Shown: in pieces, positions 1-8,776 of the stretch
Layout: each line of letters starts with the position of its first letter
How positions within the stretch are numbered: the first letter of the stretch is position 1
From: UBA8958 sp964571695
Lineage (GTDB): Bacteria > Desulfobacterota > Syntrophia > Syntrophales > UBA8958
Assembly (NCBI GenBank): GCA_964571695.1
Contig: CAZNDG010000006.1
Coordinates: 1-64,000 of the forward strand
Length of the DNA stretch: 64,000 nt
Direction of reading: 5' to 3'
Position numbers and translations under genes: made by a program
The notes under the pieces: model-generated
What the model was told of the DNA's origin: nothing
The model's database searches: none
The model's input: the letters and a program-made list of their open reading frames with translations, nothing else

Positions 1-618
1 CCCGGATCTCTATCATGTCCAGAATGCCGTTACCCATACTTTTTAGCGAGGAGCCCATCGGAGTATACCCTTTCAGGTCTTTCTAATGGAACGACTTATT
101 ATGTAAAAATCACTGCCATGAATGAATTTGGTGTTGAAAGCCCTGCCACCGATGAAATTACCATTAAACCACTTTACGATGTCACCAAGCCTACTTGTTC
201 TATTAGCGCACCACAGGATGGTGCTCTTGTCAAAGGACCCATAACAGTCTCCGGAACGGCGTCGGACGGAGCGGGTGTCGGGGTTAGCTACGTTGAGATG
301 ACAGCAGATAATGGCATTTTATGGAAGAAAGCCACAGGGACAGAAACTTGGACCACTACGTGGACACCTCCGAGAGATGGCAATTATGCTTTAAAGTGTC
401 GTGCTGCCGACTATGCAGGCAATATTGAGCAACCGGTTAGTAGAGTTAACATTATCGTTCAGAAAGACTTGGCGGATGCTATAAAGATTCTTCAAATCAT
501 TGGAGGAATGGATTTGAGTGATCAGGGAATCACAATAGATTACGACGTTACTGGCGACGGAAAGATCGGCTTGGAGGAAGTCATCTATATCCTGCAAAGA
601 ATAGTGGGGCTGAGATAA
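1..618 (+). CDS. C-terminal part of a secreted FN3/Ig-like protein with a dockerin-like end (5' end outside window)
   Basis: The frame is open from base 1, so the start lies to the left. Residues from about base 70 read as the end of a fibronectin type III domain (YTLSGLSNGTTYYVKITAMN). A bacterial Ig-like module follows (PTCSISAPQDGALVKGPITV to the RAADYAGN repeat end). The last 50 residues form two dockerin/EF-hand-like repeats, the second with DVTGDGKIGLEE as a calcium-loop candidate. Such proteins are usually exported and surface-bound or released; the ligand cannot be told. The first 20 or so codons fit an FN3 domain poorly, while frame 2 there reads DLYHVQNAVTHTF, so an indel near base 45 is possible but unproved. 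Confidence 0.75.
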   Translation, partial: PGSLSCPECRYPYFLARSPSEYTLSGLSNGTTYYVKITAMNEFGVESPATDEITIKPLYDVTKPTCSISAPQDGALVKGPITVSGTASDGAGVGVSYVEMTADNGILWKKATGTETWTTTWTPPRDGNYALKCRAADYAGNIEQPVSRVNIIVQKDLADAIKILQIIGGMDLSDQGITIDYDVTGDGKIGLEEVIYILQRIVGLR

Positions 619-927
619 CTCATGGGACTCTGAAATACAACATCCTATTACCAGAAATGTTAGTGGTATTCTGAGAGTAGCTATCCACTGTTTCCATTGG
701 TTATCGATAAACTTCAACCGCCTTGAATTCGTTTAGTTGTAGATGACAGTGATAACCGTCCCCCTTGTTTTTCCCTTTATCTTGCCTGAACTGTACGGGT
801 CGAAAGCTGCTACCTAATCCCATTTCCCCAGAATCACGACTACGGGAAGAAGTGTGTAAGAATCGGATGAACCCAATTCTTCGCCGGATGTTTAGAGCTT
901 GTTTGTAAATAAGCTCTAAATCGATTA
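619..927. other. Intergenic stretch with a hairpin near the ogt 3' end
   Basis: No convincing gene is seen. A perfect 10-bp inverted repeat (TTTAGAGCTT / AAGCTCTAAA, 10-nt loop) lies at 891-920, just beyond the stop codon of the minus-strand methyltransferase. It may act as its terminator, although no T-run follows. Confidence 0.4.
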
Positions 928-1500
928 TCACTGCGATCGGCCTCGGGGCGCCGGAACCTGTATCCCCTCCCACGCCAGCAGGACCTTTTTCATCGCCAGG
1001 CCGCCGCCGTAGCCCCCCAACGTCCCGTCGCCGCGAACAACCCGGTGACACGGAATGACGATGGGGAAGGGATTGCCGGCCATGACACGACCGACGGCCC
1101 TGGCGCCCCGGGGAGATCCGACCCGTCCCGCCAGTTCACCATATGAGAGGACGGCGCCCCGGGGGATTTGGAAGCAGGCCGCCAACACTTTCTTCTCAAA
1201 GTCCGTTTTGGATGCCATGTCCAGCAGGTCGAGAGAGAAACGGACCGCTTGTCCCTTCAGGGCGTGCTGGATGTCGGCGCAGAACAAACGGATGGCCGGG
1301 GAATTCTCCCGGACGATGCCGGGAAACCTCCGTTTCCAAACCCCTTCCGGACCGTTTTTTTCGCCCGGCAGGATGATCGCCGCCACCTTCGCCCTTCCTT
1401 CTTCCCCCCCGACCCTCCAGACAACGGCGATCTCCCCCCAGGGAGAAGGAACCGGCTCATATTTCCAGGAAGCAACCATAAACCATCCTCCCATGCTCAC
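928..1500 (-). CDS. ogt: Methylated-DNA--protein-cysteine S-methyltransferase
   Basis: Suicide repair protein that moves the alkyl group from O6-alkylguanine (and O4-alkylthymine) to its own cysteine. The C-terminal domain (about residues 98-180) has the family signature: the acceptor motif PCHRV with Cys151, preceded by RGAVLSYGELA and RGARAVGRVM (helix-turn-helix with the arginine finger) and followed by GTLGGYGGG. The N-terminal ribonuclease-H-like domain is present but divergent. The length of 190 aa is normal. Met3 is an alternative start. It stands alone on the minus strand, upstream of no obvious partner; no Ada regulatory domain is attached. Confidence 0.93.
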   Translation of the reverse strand: MSMGGWFMVASWKYEPVPSPWGEIAVVWRVGGEEGRAKVAAIILPGEKNGPEGVWKRRFPGIVRENSPAIRLFCADIQHALKGQAVRFSLDLLDMASKTDFEKKVLAACFQIPRGAVLSYGELAGRVGSPRGARAVGRVMAGNPFPIVIPCHRVVRGDGTLGGYGGGLAMKKVLLAWEGIQVPAPRGRSQ

Positions 1501-1572
1501 GCTAACGGAAAAGTGAAATGATGAAATAAGCTAAATAATCGCACCCATATCCCCATTCGGACCCCTCTATTT

Positions 1573-2136
1573 TCAGGCCAGGCCATCCCAGAGGATCTTC
1601 AGGCCGATCCCGATGAGGATGAGGCCCCCCAACGCCTCGACGCGCCGGCCGAACATCTTTCCCAGCCTTTCTCCGAAGAGCATCCCGACCGCCGTCATCA
1701 CAAAGGCGACGATTCCTATGACCGCGCTCGGACAGAGAATCGGCGTCTTCATGACCGCCATGCTGAGGCCCACGGCCAAGGCGTCGATGCTCGTCGCCAC
1801 GGAAAGCATGATGAGGGTGATGCCCCGAGTCGGATCCTGTCCCGGCGCCGGGGCCTCCTCCCCCCGAAAAGATTGGTGGATCATCTTGCCTCCCACGTAG
1901 AGGAGTACGGCAAAGGCAATCCAATGATCGTAGGAATCGATATAGGCGGCGATAGTCATGCCGCCCAGCCAGCCGGCGATGGGCATGAAAAACTGGAAGA
2001 GGCCGAAGCTTGCCGACAGGCGCAGGATCGCCCGTAAGGAGACCCGATGGCGGGCCGCCCCGATGCCCAGGGCCACGGAAAAGGCGTCCATGCCCAAAGC
2101 CACGGCAATCAACAGAATGGGCCATAAATTCGTCAC
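1573..2136 (-). CDS. mntP: MntP-type manganese efflux pump
   Basis: Small six-helix inner-membrane protein (187 aa, typical length) that exports Mn2+. It consists of two homologous halves, each opening with a conserved aspartate in a helix: ALGMDAFSVALG (Asp17) and SVATSIDALAVGL (Asp118). The loop at residues 88-105 is polar (FRGEEAPAPGQDP). It lies 169 bp downstream of uvrC on the same strand. In other bacteria this gene is often under a Mn-sensing yybP-ykoY riboswitch; I do not see a clear copy in the leader here. Confidence 0.9.
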   Translation of the reverse strand: MTNLWPILLIAVALGMDAFSVALGIGAARHRVSLRAILRLSASFGLFQFFMPIAGWLGGMTIAAYIDSYDHWIAFAVLLYVGGKMIHQSFRGEEAPAPGQDPTRGITLIMLSVATSIDALAVGLSMAVMKTPILCPSAVIGIVAFVMTAVGMLFGERLGKMFGRRVEALGGLILIGIGLKILWDGLA

Positions 2137-2305
2137 GAAGGTCCCTCATCCAATTTTGCCGGTGGAGATTTCGATACTCTCTCAATAAGGATCATCCACC
2201 CCACCCGATAAAGCAAACCGGGGCGATCTTCCATATCATTCGCCGCCGCCGTCACCGCCCGCTTCCATTGTCCGCTTCGGACGGTAGGGAAGCTTCTTTG
2301 GTGTC

Positions 2306-4381
2306 TTACGGCTTCATCATATCTTTATGGGCCGTAAAAAACCCCTCGATTCTTGACGCCAACTTTTTGCCTATCCCTGGAATTAACCGCAATTCCTCGG
2401 CCGCCGCCGTCCTTATCCGCTCCAGATCCCCCATTTCCTTGAGTAGGGCCTTTTTCTTCTCCGGGCCCAGGCCGGGAATATCATCCAGCCGCGAGGCAAA
2501 ATCCTCCTGTTCCCGGACCCGCCGGTGATAGGTTACGGCAAACCGGTGGGCTTCGTCCCGGAGCCGCTGGAGAAGGTGCAGGGCGGTGGGATACCGGGAT
2601 AGAAACACCGGCTCCTTCCGTCCGGGAAGAAAAACCCTATCGCTGATCCTGCCCCGGCCGAGCTTCCCGTTTTCGTCCTCCGCGCCGACCGTCTCCATTC
2701 CCATTGTTTCCAACCTGACCATCTCCATCCCACCCGTCTCCTGATCTGTGGTACCTTCGGGATGTTTTACGTCAGATCGAAAAGATTGCCGGCGCCCCCT
2801 TTCCGTCCCAAGCAACGATGTCTCTCCCGGCTCGCCAGTGGCGACGGTCAGTCCTTCTCTTCCGAGGAGGCCACGACCCCCGCGACCCGGTGGAAAATCC
2901 CGTTCTTTGGCCAGGGCGATGACATCCACCGACCCTATTCGCAGATCCTTAAGGACCGACACGGCCACGGCAAGCTGCCCCTTACCCCCGTCCACCACGA
3001 GGAGATCGGGAAGATCTTTCCCCGTGGCGAAACGTCGGCTGAGGACCTCATACATCATGGCGTAATCGTCAGCGCCGGGAACGGTACGGATGCGGAAACG
3101 TCGATAGCCGCTCCGCCGGGGAACACCGCCGGCAAAGGTCGCCATGGAACCCACGGCGTATCTGCCGCCGATATTGGAGATATCGAAGCATTCGATCCGT
3201 TCCGGTAACCGACGGAGTTCCAGAGCCGCCGCCAGGGCCTCCAGGTCTCCCCCGGTTCCCTGATGCCTCCGGATTACTTGCATAATCTCCGTGGCATTGC
3301 GTCCGGCCATCTCCACCAAGGCCCGTCCCCGCCCCCGCTGCGGTACGAGCAGACGGACGCGCCGCCCCCGCTTCTCTCCCAGCCATTCCGACAGGACCCG
3401 GCGGTCCTCCCCCGCCGCGGGTAGGAGGATCTCCCCGGGAATTTCATTACCGGCATCATAGAACTGCATCACCGCCGCGGTCATGATCTCCCCCATCGGC
3501 AGGACAACCCGGAGCAGCGGAAAGGTCCTCATCCCCACCATCTTTCCGGCCCGGATCCGCAGCAGGCAGATCTGCGTCCAGTCACCTTCCCGGGCGGCGC
3601 CGAAGACATCCTGGTCCTGGGCCGCGATCAAGGCGGTCTGTTGTTTTTCCAGAGTGGTCCTGATGGCGCCGATACGATCCCGGAGGGCGGCGGCCTCCTC
3701 AAACCGAAGTTCCGCCGCCGCATTCTTCATCCTTTCCTCCAGTTCCCTCAGCACCACCGTGGCGTTCCCGTCCAGAAAGGCCAGTCCCTGGCGGACGGAC
3801 CGCCGGTAGGTTTCCTCATCCACCAGTTGGACGCAGGGGGCCGGGCAGCGTCCGATCTGATACTCCAGGCAGGGACGCCGGCGGTTTCGGAGTTCCACAT
3901 CCCGGCATGTTCGGAGGGGAAAGACGGTTTGCAGAAAGCGCAGGGTCTCCTTGGCGGCGCCACCGGAGGGGTAGGGTCCGAAATACCTCGCCCCGTCTTT
4001 TTTCGGCCGCCGGACCAGTTGCCAGCGGGGAAAGGGGGCCGTGGTATCCATGCGAATGTGGAAATAGGCCTTGTCGTCACGAAAAACAACGTTGTACCGG
4101 GGGCGGTGTTCCTTGATAAGATTGTTCTCGAGGATGAGGGCCTCTTTCTCCGTCGCGGTAAGGATCCATTCCACCTGCCGGACCCGGGAAAGGAGGAAGG
4201 GGATCATCCCCCGGGTATCCGTTCCTCCCGCGTAGTTGCGGAGGCGAGCCCGAAGGTCTTTTGCCTTGCCCACATAGAGAATCTCCCCGGCGGCGTCCCT
4301 CATCAGATAGACGCCGGGAGCCCGGGGGGCCACATGGACGATATCCGCCAGAGATGTCTCCGTCATTGCCGCCGGCTCCAT
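2306..4381 (-). CDS. uvrC: UvrABC system protein C with an unusual internal insertion
   Basis: Dual-incision endonuclease of nucleotide excision repair. The N-terminal GIY-YIG nuclease domain is at residues 22-100 (PGVYLMRD, ILYVGKAKDLRARLRNY). A UVR motif (ELRFEEAAALRDRI) follows at about 220-235, then the RNase H-like 3' endonuclease domain (ERIECFDISNIGG, LLVVDGGKGQL), and a tandem HhH domain at the end (DDIPGLGPEKKKALL, LIPGIGKKLASRI). At 691 aa it is about 80 residues longer than usual. The excess is a low-complexity segment at residues 495-580, between LAKER and DRVFLPGRK, where most UvrC proteins have a handful of residues. Met6 is an equally possible start. It lies downstream of uvrB. 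Confidence 0.96.
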   Translation of the reverse strand: MEPAAMTETSLADIVHVAPRAPGVYLMRDAAGEILYVGKAKDLRARLRNYAGGTDTRGMIPFLLSRVRQVEWILTATEKEALILENNLIKEHRPRYNVVFRDDKAYFHIRMDTTAPFPRWQLVRRPKKDGARYFGPYPSGGAAKETLRFLQTVFPLRTCRDVELRNRRRPCLEYQIGRCPAPCVQLVDEETYRRSVRQGLAFLDGNATVVLRELEERMKNAAAELRFEEAAALRDRIGAIRTTLEKQQTALIAAQDQDVFGAAREGDWTQICLLRIRAGKMVGMRTFPLLRVVLPMGEIMTAAVMQFYDAGNEIPGEILLPAAGEDRRVLSEWLGEKRGRRVRLLVPQRGRGRALVEMAGRNATEIMQVIRRHQGTGGDLEALAAALELRRLPERIECFDISNIGGRYAVGSMATFAGGVPRRSGYRRFRIRTVPGADDYAMMYEVLSRRFATGKDLPDLLVVDGGKGQLAVAVSVLKDLRIGSVDVIALAKERDFPPGRGGRGLLGREGLTVATGEPGETSLLGTERGRRQSFRSDVKHPEGTTDQETGGMEMVRLETMGMETVGAEDENGKLGRGRISDRVFLPGRKEPVFLSRYPTALHLLQRLRDEAHRFAVTYHRRVREQEDFASRLDDIPGLGPEKKKALLKEMGDLERIRTAAAEELRLIPGIGKKLASRIEGFFTAHKDMMKP

Positions 4382-4517
4382 CTCCGAATCGTCTCGTCTG
4401 CCCGGGAAGAGGATGATTGGTCGGCATTACCCGCCTGAGCAAACATTATTGACGTCAGAAAAGGTAAAGATAGCGCCGGAAATGAAACAGAGAAGATGGA
4501 TATGAAGATACCCATAT

Positions 4518-6524
4518 TCATGACGATTCTCCCCCGAATTCTACCAGCAGGCTGCTCAGATCCCTGATTTCATCCCGGAGTTCCGCTGCCTTTTCGAATT
4601 CCAGCGCCGCGGCGGCCGCCTTCATCTCCGCCTTCAGGCGGGCGATCAGCTCCGCCAGATCATCCTCGCCGCCATAGGGGGCTTTGGTCTCCCGCACCAG
4701 TGGCACGGTTACATAATCTGCATCATAAACCGAAGTCAGGACATCGGAGATGGACTTCCGGATCGACTCAGGGGTAATGCCGTGGGTCCGGTTATAGTCG
4801 GCCTGGAGGTGACGGCGTCGTCGCGTCTCTTCGAGGCAGGCCCGGATGGATCCGGTGATCACATCGGCATACATGATCACCTGTCCGGCGATATGCCGGG
4901 CGGCCCGTCCCGCCGTCTGCATGAGTGACCGCTCCGAACGGAGAAAGCCCTCCTTGTCGGCATCGAGGATGGCAACAAGGGATACTTCCGGAATGTCCAG
5001 ACCCTCCCGAAGGAGGTTCACCCCGATGAGGACGTCGAATTCTCCCCGGCGGAGATCGCGGATTATCTCCACACGCTCCAGTGTATGAACATCGGAGTGG
5101 AGATAACGTACCTTAACTCCCACCTCACCATAATAGGTCGTGAGATTTTCCGCCATGCGCTTAGTAAGCGTGGTGACCAGGATCCGCTCCCCACGCGCCG
5201 CCCGTTGCCGGATCTCTCCGAGAAGATCATCGACCTGGCTCTTGACGGGCTTGACAATGATTTCCGGATCCATGAGTCCCGTGGGCCGGATGATCTGCTC
5301 CACGATCTCTCCCGAGGCTTTCGCCAGTTCGTAAGCCGCAGGAGTAGCGGAGACATAAAGGCGCTGCTGGGGAAAGGCCTCGTATTCTTCAAAACGGAGG
5401 GGACGGTTGTCCAGGGCCGAAGGAAGTCGGAATCCATATTCCACCAGGGTCTCCTTCCGGGCACGGTCCCCACGATACATGCCGATTAGTTGGGGGATCG
5501 TCGCGTGGCTTTCATCGATAATGATCAGGGCGTTTTTCGGCAGATATTCCATCAGGGTGGGCGGAGGCTGGCCGGGATTTCTTCCGGTCAGGTGGCGGGA
5601 GTAGTTCTCGATTCCCTGGCAGTAGCCCATCTCCTCCATCATCTCCAGATCGAAAAGCGTCCGCTGCTGGAGACGCTGGGCCTCCAGGAGTTTCTCTTCC
5701 CGGCGCAATTCGGCAAGGCGCGTTTGGAGTTCAGTCCTGATAGTGGTCATGGCTCGGTTCAGGTTGTCACGGGTGGTGACATAGTGACTGCCGGGATAAA
5801 TGGCCAGCTTCGAGACTTTTCCTAATTTCCTGCCCCGAAGGGGATCGACGAATAAGATCTCCTCGACGGTATCGTCAAAAAAGGTCACCCGGACGGCCCG
5901 TTCATCCTCATAGGCGGGAAAGATCTCCACCACATCTCCCCGCACCCGGAAGGTCCCCCGGTGAAAGTCGAAATCGTTGCGTTCATACTGGATCTCCACG
6001 AGGCGGCGCAGCATGGCGTCCCGTCCCAACTCTCTTCCTTCCTCCAGATAGAGGAGCATCCCCTGATACGCCTCTGGTGAACCCAGGCCATAGATGCAGG
6101 AGACACTGGCCACGATAATGACGTCCTCCCGGTCGAAGAGGGCGTGGGTGGCCGCGTGACGGAGTTTGTCGATCTCCTCGTTGATCGCCGAGTCCTTCTC
6201 GATGTAGGTGTCGGTGCTGGGGATGTAGGCTTCGGGCTGGTAGTAATCGTAATAGCTCACGAAATACTCGACGGCATTAGCGGGGAAAAGGCTCTTGAAC
6301 TCCCCGTACAACTGGGCCGCCAGGGTCTTGTTGTGGGCGATGACCAGGGCGGGACGCTGAACCGTCTGGATGAGTTGAGCAATGGTAAATGTCTTACCCG
6401 ACCCGGTGACGCCGAGCAATACCTGCTGTGGGAGATTGGCCTTCACTCCCTGCACCAACCGGGAAATGGCCCGTGGCTGGTCTCCCCGGGGCGAATATTC
6501 CGATACGAGTTCAAAGGCCTTCAT
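4518..6524 (-). CDS. uvrB: UvrABC system protein B
   Basis: Damage-verifying helicase of nucleotide excision repair that receives damaged DNA from UvrA and recruits UvrC. Full length at 668 aa. It has Walker A GVTGSGKT (residues 38-45), the aromatic beta-hairpin region EYFVSYYDYYQPEAY, the DESH box, helicase motif VI (QTAGRAARH) and the C-terminal UVR motif (ALEFEKAAELRDEI) that binds the matching motif of UvrC. uvrC follows after 136 bp on the same strand. The start ATG at 6524 faces the divergent PHA synthase gene across a 236-bp region that holds two copies of a palindromic direct repeat, described separately. Confidence 0.97.
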   Translation of the reverse strand: MKAFELVSEYSPRGDQPRAISRLVQGVKANLPQQVLLGVTGSGKTFTIAQLIQTVQRPALVIAHNKTLAAQLYGEFKSLFPANAVEYFVSYYDYYQPEAYIPSTDTYIEKDSAINEEIDKLRHAATHALFDREDVIIVASVSCIYGLGSPEAYQGMLLYLEEGRELGRDAMLRRLVEIQYERNDFDFHRGTFRVRGDVVEIFPAYEDERAVRVTFFDDTVEEILFVDPLRGRKLGKVSKLAIYPGSHYVTTRDNLNRAMTTIRTELQTRLAELRREEKLLEAQRLQQRTLFDLEMMEEMGYCQGIENYSRHLTGRNPGQPPPTLMEYLPKNALIIIDESHATIPQLIGMYRGDRARKETLVEYGFRLPSALDNRPLRFEEYEAFPQQRLYVSATPAAYELAKASGEIVEQIIRPTGLMDPEIIVKPVKSQVDDLLGEIRQRAARGERILVTTLTKRMAENLTTYYGEVGVKVRYLHSDVHTLERVEIIRDLRRGEFDVLIGVNLLREGLDIPEVSLVAILDADKEGFLRSERSLMQTAGRAARHIAGQVIMYADVITGSIRACLEETRRRRHLQADYNRTHGITPESIRKSISDVLTSVYDADYVTVPLVRETKAPYGGEDDLAELIARLKAEMKAAAAALEFEKAAELRDEIRDLSSLLVEFGGESS

Positions 6525-6551
6525 CGGCGCCTTTTATCATATCAGGCCGGG

Positions 6552-6585
6552 AAAGCGAAGCTTCTTGTTCATAAAGCGAAGCTTC
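6552..6585. promoter_or_regulatory. Two 13-bp direct repeats with palindromic core, candidate operator
   Basis: AAAGCGAAGCTTC occurs at 6552-6564 and again at 6573-6585, offset by exactly 21 bp (two helical turns). Each contains the perfect palindrome GAAGCTTC. The pair sits 28-61 bp upstream of the uvrB start and about 175 bp upstream of the divergent PHA synthase gene. The geometry fits a dimeric repressor binding twice on the same DNA face. The regulator is unknown; a LexA-type SOS repressor is one option because uvrB is often SOS-controlled. Confidence 0.4.
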
Positions 6586-6760
6586 ATTTCCATAAATTGA
6601 TCTTGATATTTTTTGTATATCTGTTAGTCTTCAAACTCCCTGCATTGGAATGATATGGTAAGAAGTTGGGAGTCAATAAGTCTCGGCGCCCGGCGGCATA
6701 TGTGCCGAATCATTCCTGAGAATCGCAGATCGTTCACTCACCAACCAAGGAGGAAAAAAC

Positions 6761-8494
6761 ATGGAAGCCACCAAAGAATCCGCCCATGCCAGTGTCGACA
6801 GTTTCATCCATGCCCGGAAGGCAAAATTCACCATGAATCTCTCACCGGTAACGCAATTGCTGGCCTTTCTCGACTGGTTCATCAACCTCGCCGACTCTCC
6901 GGGAAAGCAGTACCGGATTATGGAGGATTTCTGGGAAAAAACGGCCAATTACTGGGACTATGTGCTCCGTTCCTGTCTGCTTACCAATGGGGAACCGGAA
7001 AAACCCATCGCCCGCGATCCCCGTTTCCGGGATGATGCCTGGCAGACCCATCCCTACAATTGCCTACATCAAGCCTTTCTGCTTAGCGAACAGTGGTGGC
7101 AGAATGCCATGACCGGCATCCCCGGTGTTTCCCATCATCACCAGAATATCGTTTCCTTCATGGCCAGGCAGTTCATGGATGTCCTTTCCCCGGCCAACTT
7201 TCTCTGGACCAACCCGATCTTGACCAGGGTAACGGAAGAGCAGGGGGGGCAGAACCTAATCAGGGGCTGGGAAAATATGCTGGAGGATTGGCGGCGCCAG
7301 CGCAACAACGAACTCCCCGTAGGCACGGAAAATTTCCGCCCCGGCGAAAAGGTCGCCGTGACACCGGGCAAGGTGGTTTTCCGGAATCACCTTATCGAGC
7401 TGATCCAATATACACCGACGACCAAGAAGGTTTACGAGGAACCGGTCCTCATCGTCCCGGCCTGGATAATGAAGTATTACATCCTCGATTTGTCCCCCCA
7501 CAATTCTCTCGTCAAGTTCCTCGTGGACAAGGGGCATTCGGTATTCATCATCTCCTGGCTGAATCCCACGGAAAAGGACCGGAACCTATCCATGGCGGAT
7601 TATCACTTCGACGGTGTAATGGCGGCAATCAATGCCATCACCAAGATAGTTCCGGACAAACAGATCAACACGGCGGGATATTGCCTCGGCGGCACCATGC
7701 TCGCCATCGTCGCCGCCACGATGGCCCGGGACGGCGACGAGCGCCTGAAGAGCATGACCCTGCTGGCGGCGCAGACGGACTTCACGGAAGCCGGAGAGCT
7801 GAGCCTGTTCATCGACGAAAACCAGGTCAACTTCCTGGCGGACATCATGTTCGACCGGGGCTATCTGGACACCAAGGAAATGGCCGGGGCCTTCCAGCTT
7901 CTCCGGGCGAACGACCTGCTCTATTCCCGTATCATTCAGGACTACATGCTGGGCGCCCGCCGTCCCCTGAACGATCTCATGTCCTGGAATGCCGACGCCA
8001 CCCGCATGCCCTACCGGATGCACAGCAAATATCTCCGCCGTTTGTTTCTGGACAATGACCTCTTCGAGGGTCGCTACCTCGTCAATGGCCGCAATATCGT
8101 CATCAGCGACATCCGCGTTCCCGTTTTCCTCGTGGGAACTGTCCAAGACCATGTCGCCCCCTGGCGTTCGGTTTACAAGTTCCACCTTACATCCGACGCC
8201 CCGACGGTGACCTTTGTCCTCACCAGCGGCGGGCACAATGCCGGAATCGTCAGCGAACCGGAAAACACCCGCCGGACATATCAGATGCTTACCCATCACG
8301 AGGGGGATAAATACATCGATCCCGACCGCTGGCTGGAGGAAGCGCCCAAGTTCAAAGGCTCCTGGTGGCTCCCCTGGCAGGAATGGCTGGCAGCCAACTC
8401 CTCGGGCATGACGGTTCCTCCCGGTATGGGCGCCCCTGATAAAGGACTGAAAATATTGGGAGATGCTCCGGGCACCTATGTCCGGCAGATCTAA
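6761..8494 (+). CDS. phaC: Poly(3-hydroxyalkanoate) synthase, class I-like
   Basis: Alpha/beta-hydrolase-fold polymerase that joins hydroxyacyl-CoA units into PHA storage granules in the cytoplasm. The lipase-like box with catalytic cysteine is GYCLGG (Cys308). The catalytic aspartate is in VGTVQDHVAPW and the histidine in TSGGHNAGIV. The N-terminal PhaC domain (about residues 60-230) and the length of 577 aa match class I enzymes, which need no second subunit. A ribosome-binding site AAGGAGG lies just before the ATG. No phaA, phaB or phasin gene is adjacent, so monomer supply must come from elsewhere, possibly beta-oxidation intermediates. Confidence 0.92.
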   Translation: MEATKESAHASVDSFIHARKAKFTMNLSPVTQLLAFLDWFINLADSPGKQYRIMEDFWEKTANYWDYVLRSCLLTNGEPEKPIARDPRFRDDAWQTHPYNCLHQAFLLSEQWWQNAMTGIPGVSHHHQNIVSFMARQFMDVLSPANFLWTNPILTRVTEEQGGQNLIRGWENMLEDWRRQRNNELPVGTENFRPGEKVAVTPGKVVFRNHLIELIQYTPTTKKVYEEPVLIVPAWIMKYYILDLSPHNSLVKFLVDKGHSVFIISWLNPTEKDRNLSMADYHFDGVMAAINAITKIVPDKQINTAGYCLGGTMLAIVAATMARDGDERLKSMTLLAAQTDFTEAGELSLFIDENQVNFLADIMFDRGYLDTKEMAGAFQLLRANDLLYSRIIQDYMLGARRPLNDLMSWNADATRMPYRMHSKYLRRLFLDNDLFEGRYLVNGRNIVISDIRVPVFLVGTVQDHVAPWRSVYKFHLTSDAPTVTFVLTSGGHNAGIVSEPENTRRTYQMLTHHEGDKYIDPDRWLEEAPKFKGSWWLPWQEWLAANSSGMTVPPGMGAPDKGLKILGDAPGTYVRQI

Positions 8495-8513
8495 TTCCCG
8501 TGACCGTTTTAAC

Positions 8514-8543
8514 TTGACAAGCGGCGCCGAATATGGTTATTTA
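8514..8543 (+). promoter_or_regulatory. Sigma70-type promoter for rpmH operon
   Basis: TTGACA at 8514-8519 is followed after 18 bp by TATTTA at 8538-8543. It lies 45 bp before the rpmH start codon and after the end of phaC. Confidence 0.55.
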
Positions 8544-8587
8544 CTTGCCTTTACATGAACATTAACTTAACTGAGGCTTGAAAGACG

Positions 8588-8725
8588 ATGAAAAAGACAC
8601 TGAAACCCGTGAGCAACACCCGCCGGAAAAGGACCCACGGATTCTTGGTCCGCATGGCCACCAAAGGAGGAAGACTCGTCCTCAATCGCCGCCGGGCAAA
8701 AGGGCGGAAAAGATTGGCTGTTTAA
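8588..8725 (+). CDS. rpmH: 50S ribosomal protein L34
   Basis: The 45-codon gene reads MKKTLKPVSNTRRKRTHGF at the start and ends RRRAKGRKRLAV, both hallmarks of L34, a very basic protein of the large ribosomal subunit. The usual MKRTYQPS start has drifted, but RKRTHGFLVRMATKGGR is well preserved. It heads the conserved rpmH-rnpA-yidD-yidC-jag-mnmE block that normally lies beside the replication origin. The expected upstream dnaA is absent; phaC is in its place. Confidence 0.95.
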   Translation: MKKTLKPVSNTRRKRTHGFLVRMATKGGRLVLNRRRAKGRKRLAV

Positions 8726-8738
8726 CCCTGGCAAAGAC

Positions 8739-8767
8739 GGGCCGGGCATTCCGGGAATGCCCGGCCC
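8739..8767 (+). other. Long perfect hairpin between rpmH and rnpA
   Basis: GGGCCGGGCATTCC and its exact complement GGAATGCCCGGCCC are separated by one base. No T-run follows, so it is more likely an mRNA processing or stability element than a terminator. It would let L34 mRNA be made in excess over rnpA. Confidence 0.5.
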
Positions 8768-8776
8768 GCACATCCC

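Noticed and set aside
1..70. Possible frameshift in the first gene
   Set aside because: Frame 2 reads a more FN3-like segment for 13 codons, but too little sequence is present to decide; noted in the feature only.
701..1051. 116-codon minus-strand frame overlapping the ogt 3' end
   Set aside because: Overlaps ogt out of frame; the part beyond ogt has no recognised motif.
2137..2305. Mn-sensing yybP-ykoY riboswitch before mntP
   Set aside because: The leader lacks the conserved internal-loop sequences of that riboswitch as far as I can see by eye.
7093..8058. Long plus-strand frame inside phaC
   Set aside because: Out-of-frame shadow with Gly/Arg/Pro-rich sequence; the phaC frame has all catalytic motifs.
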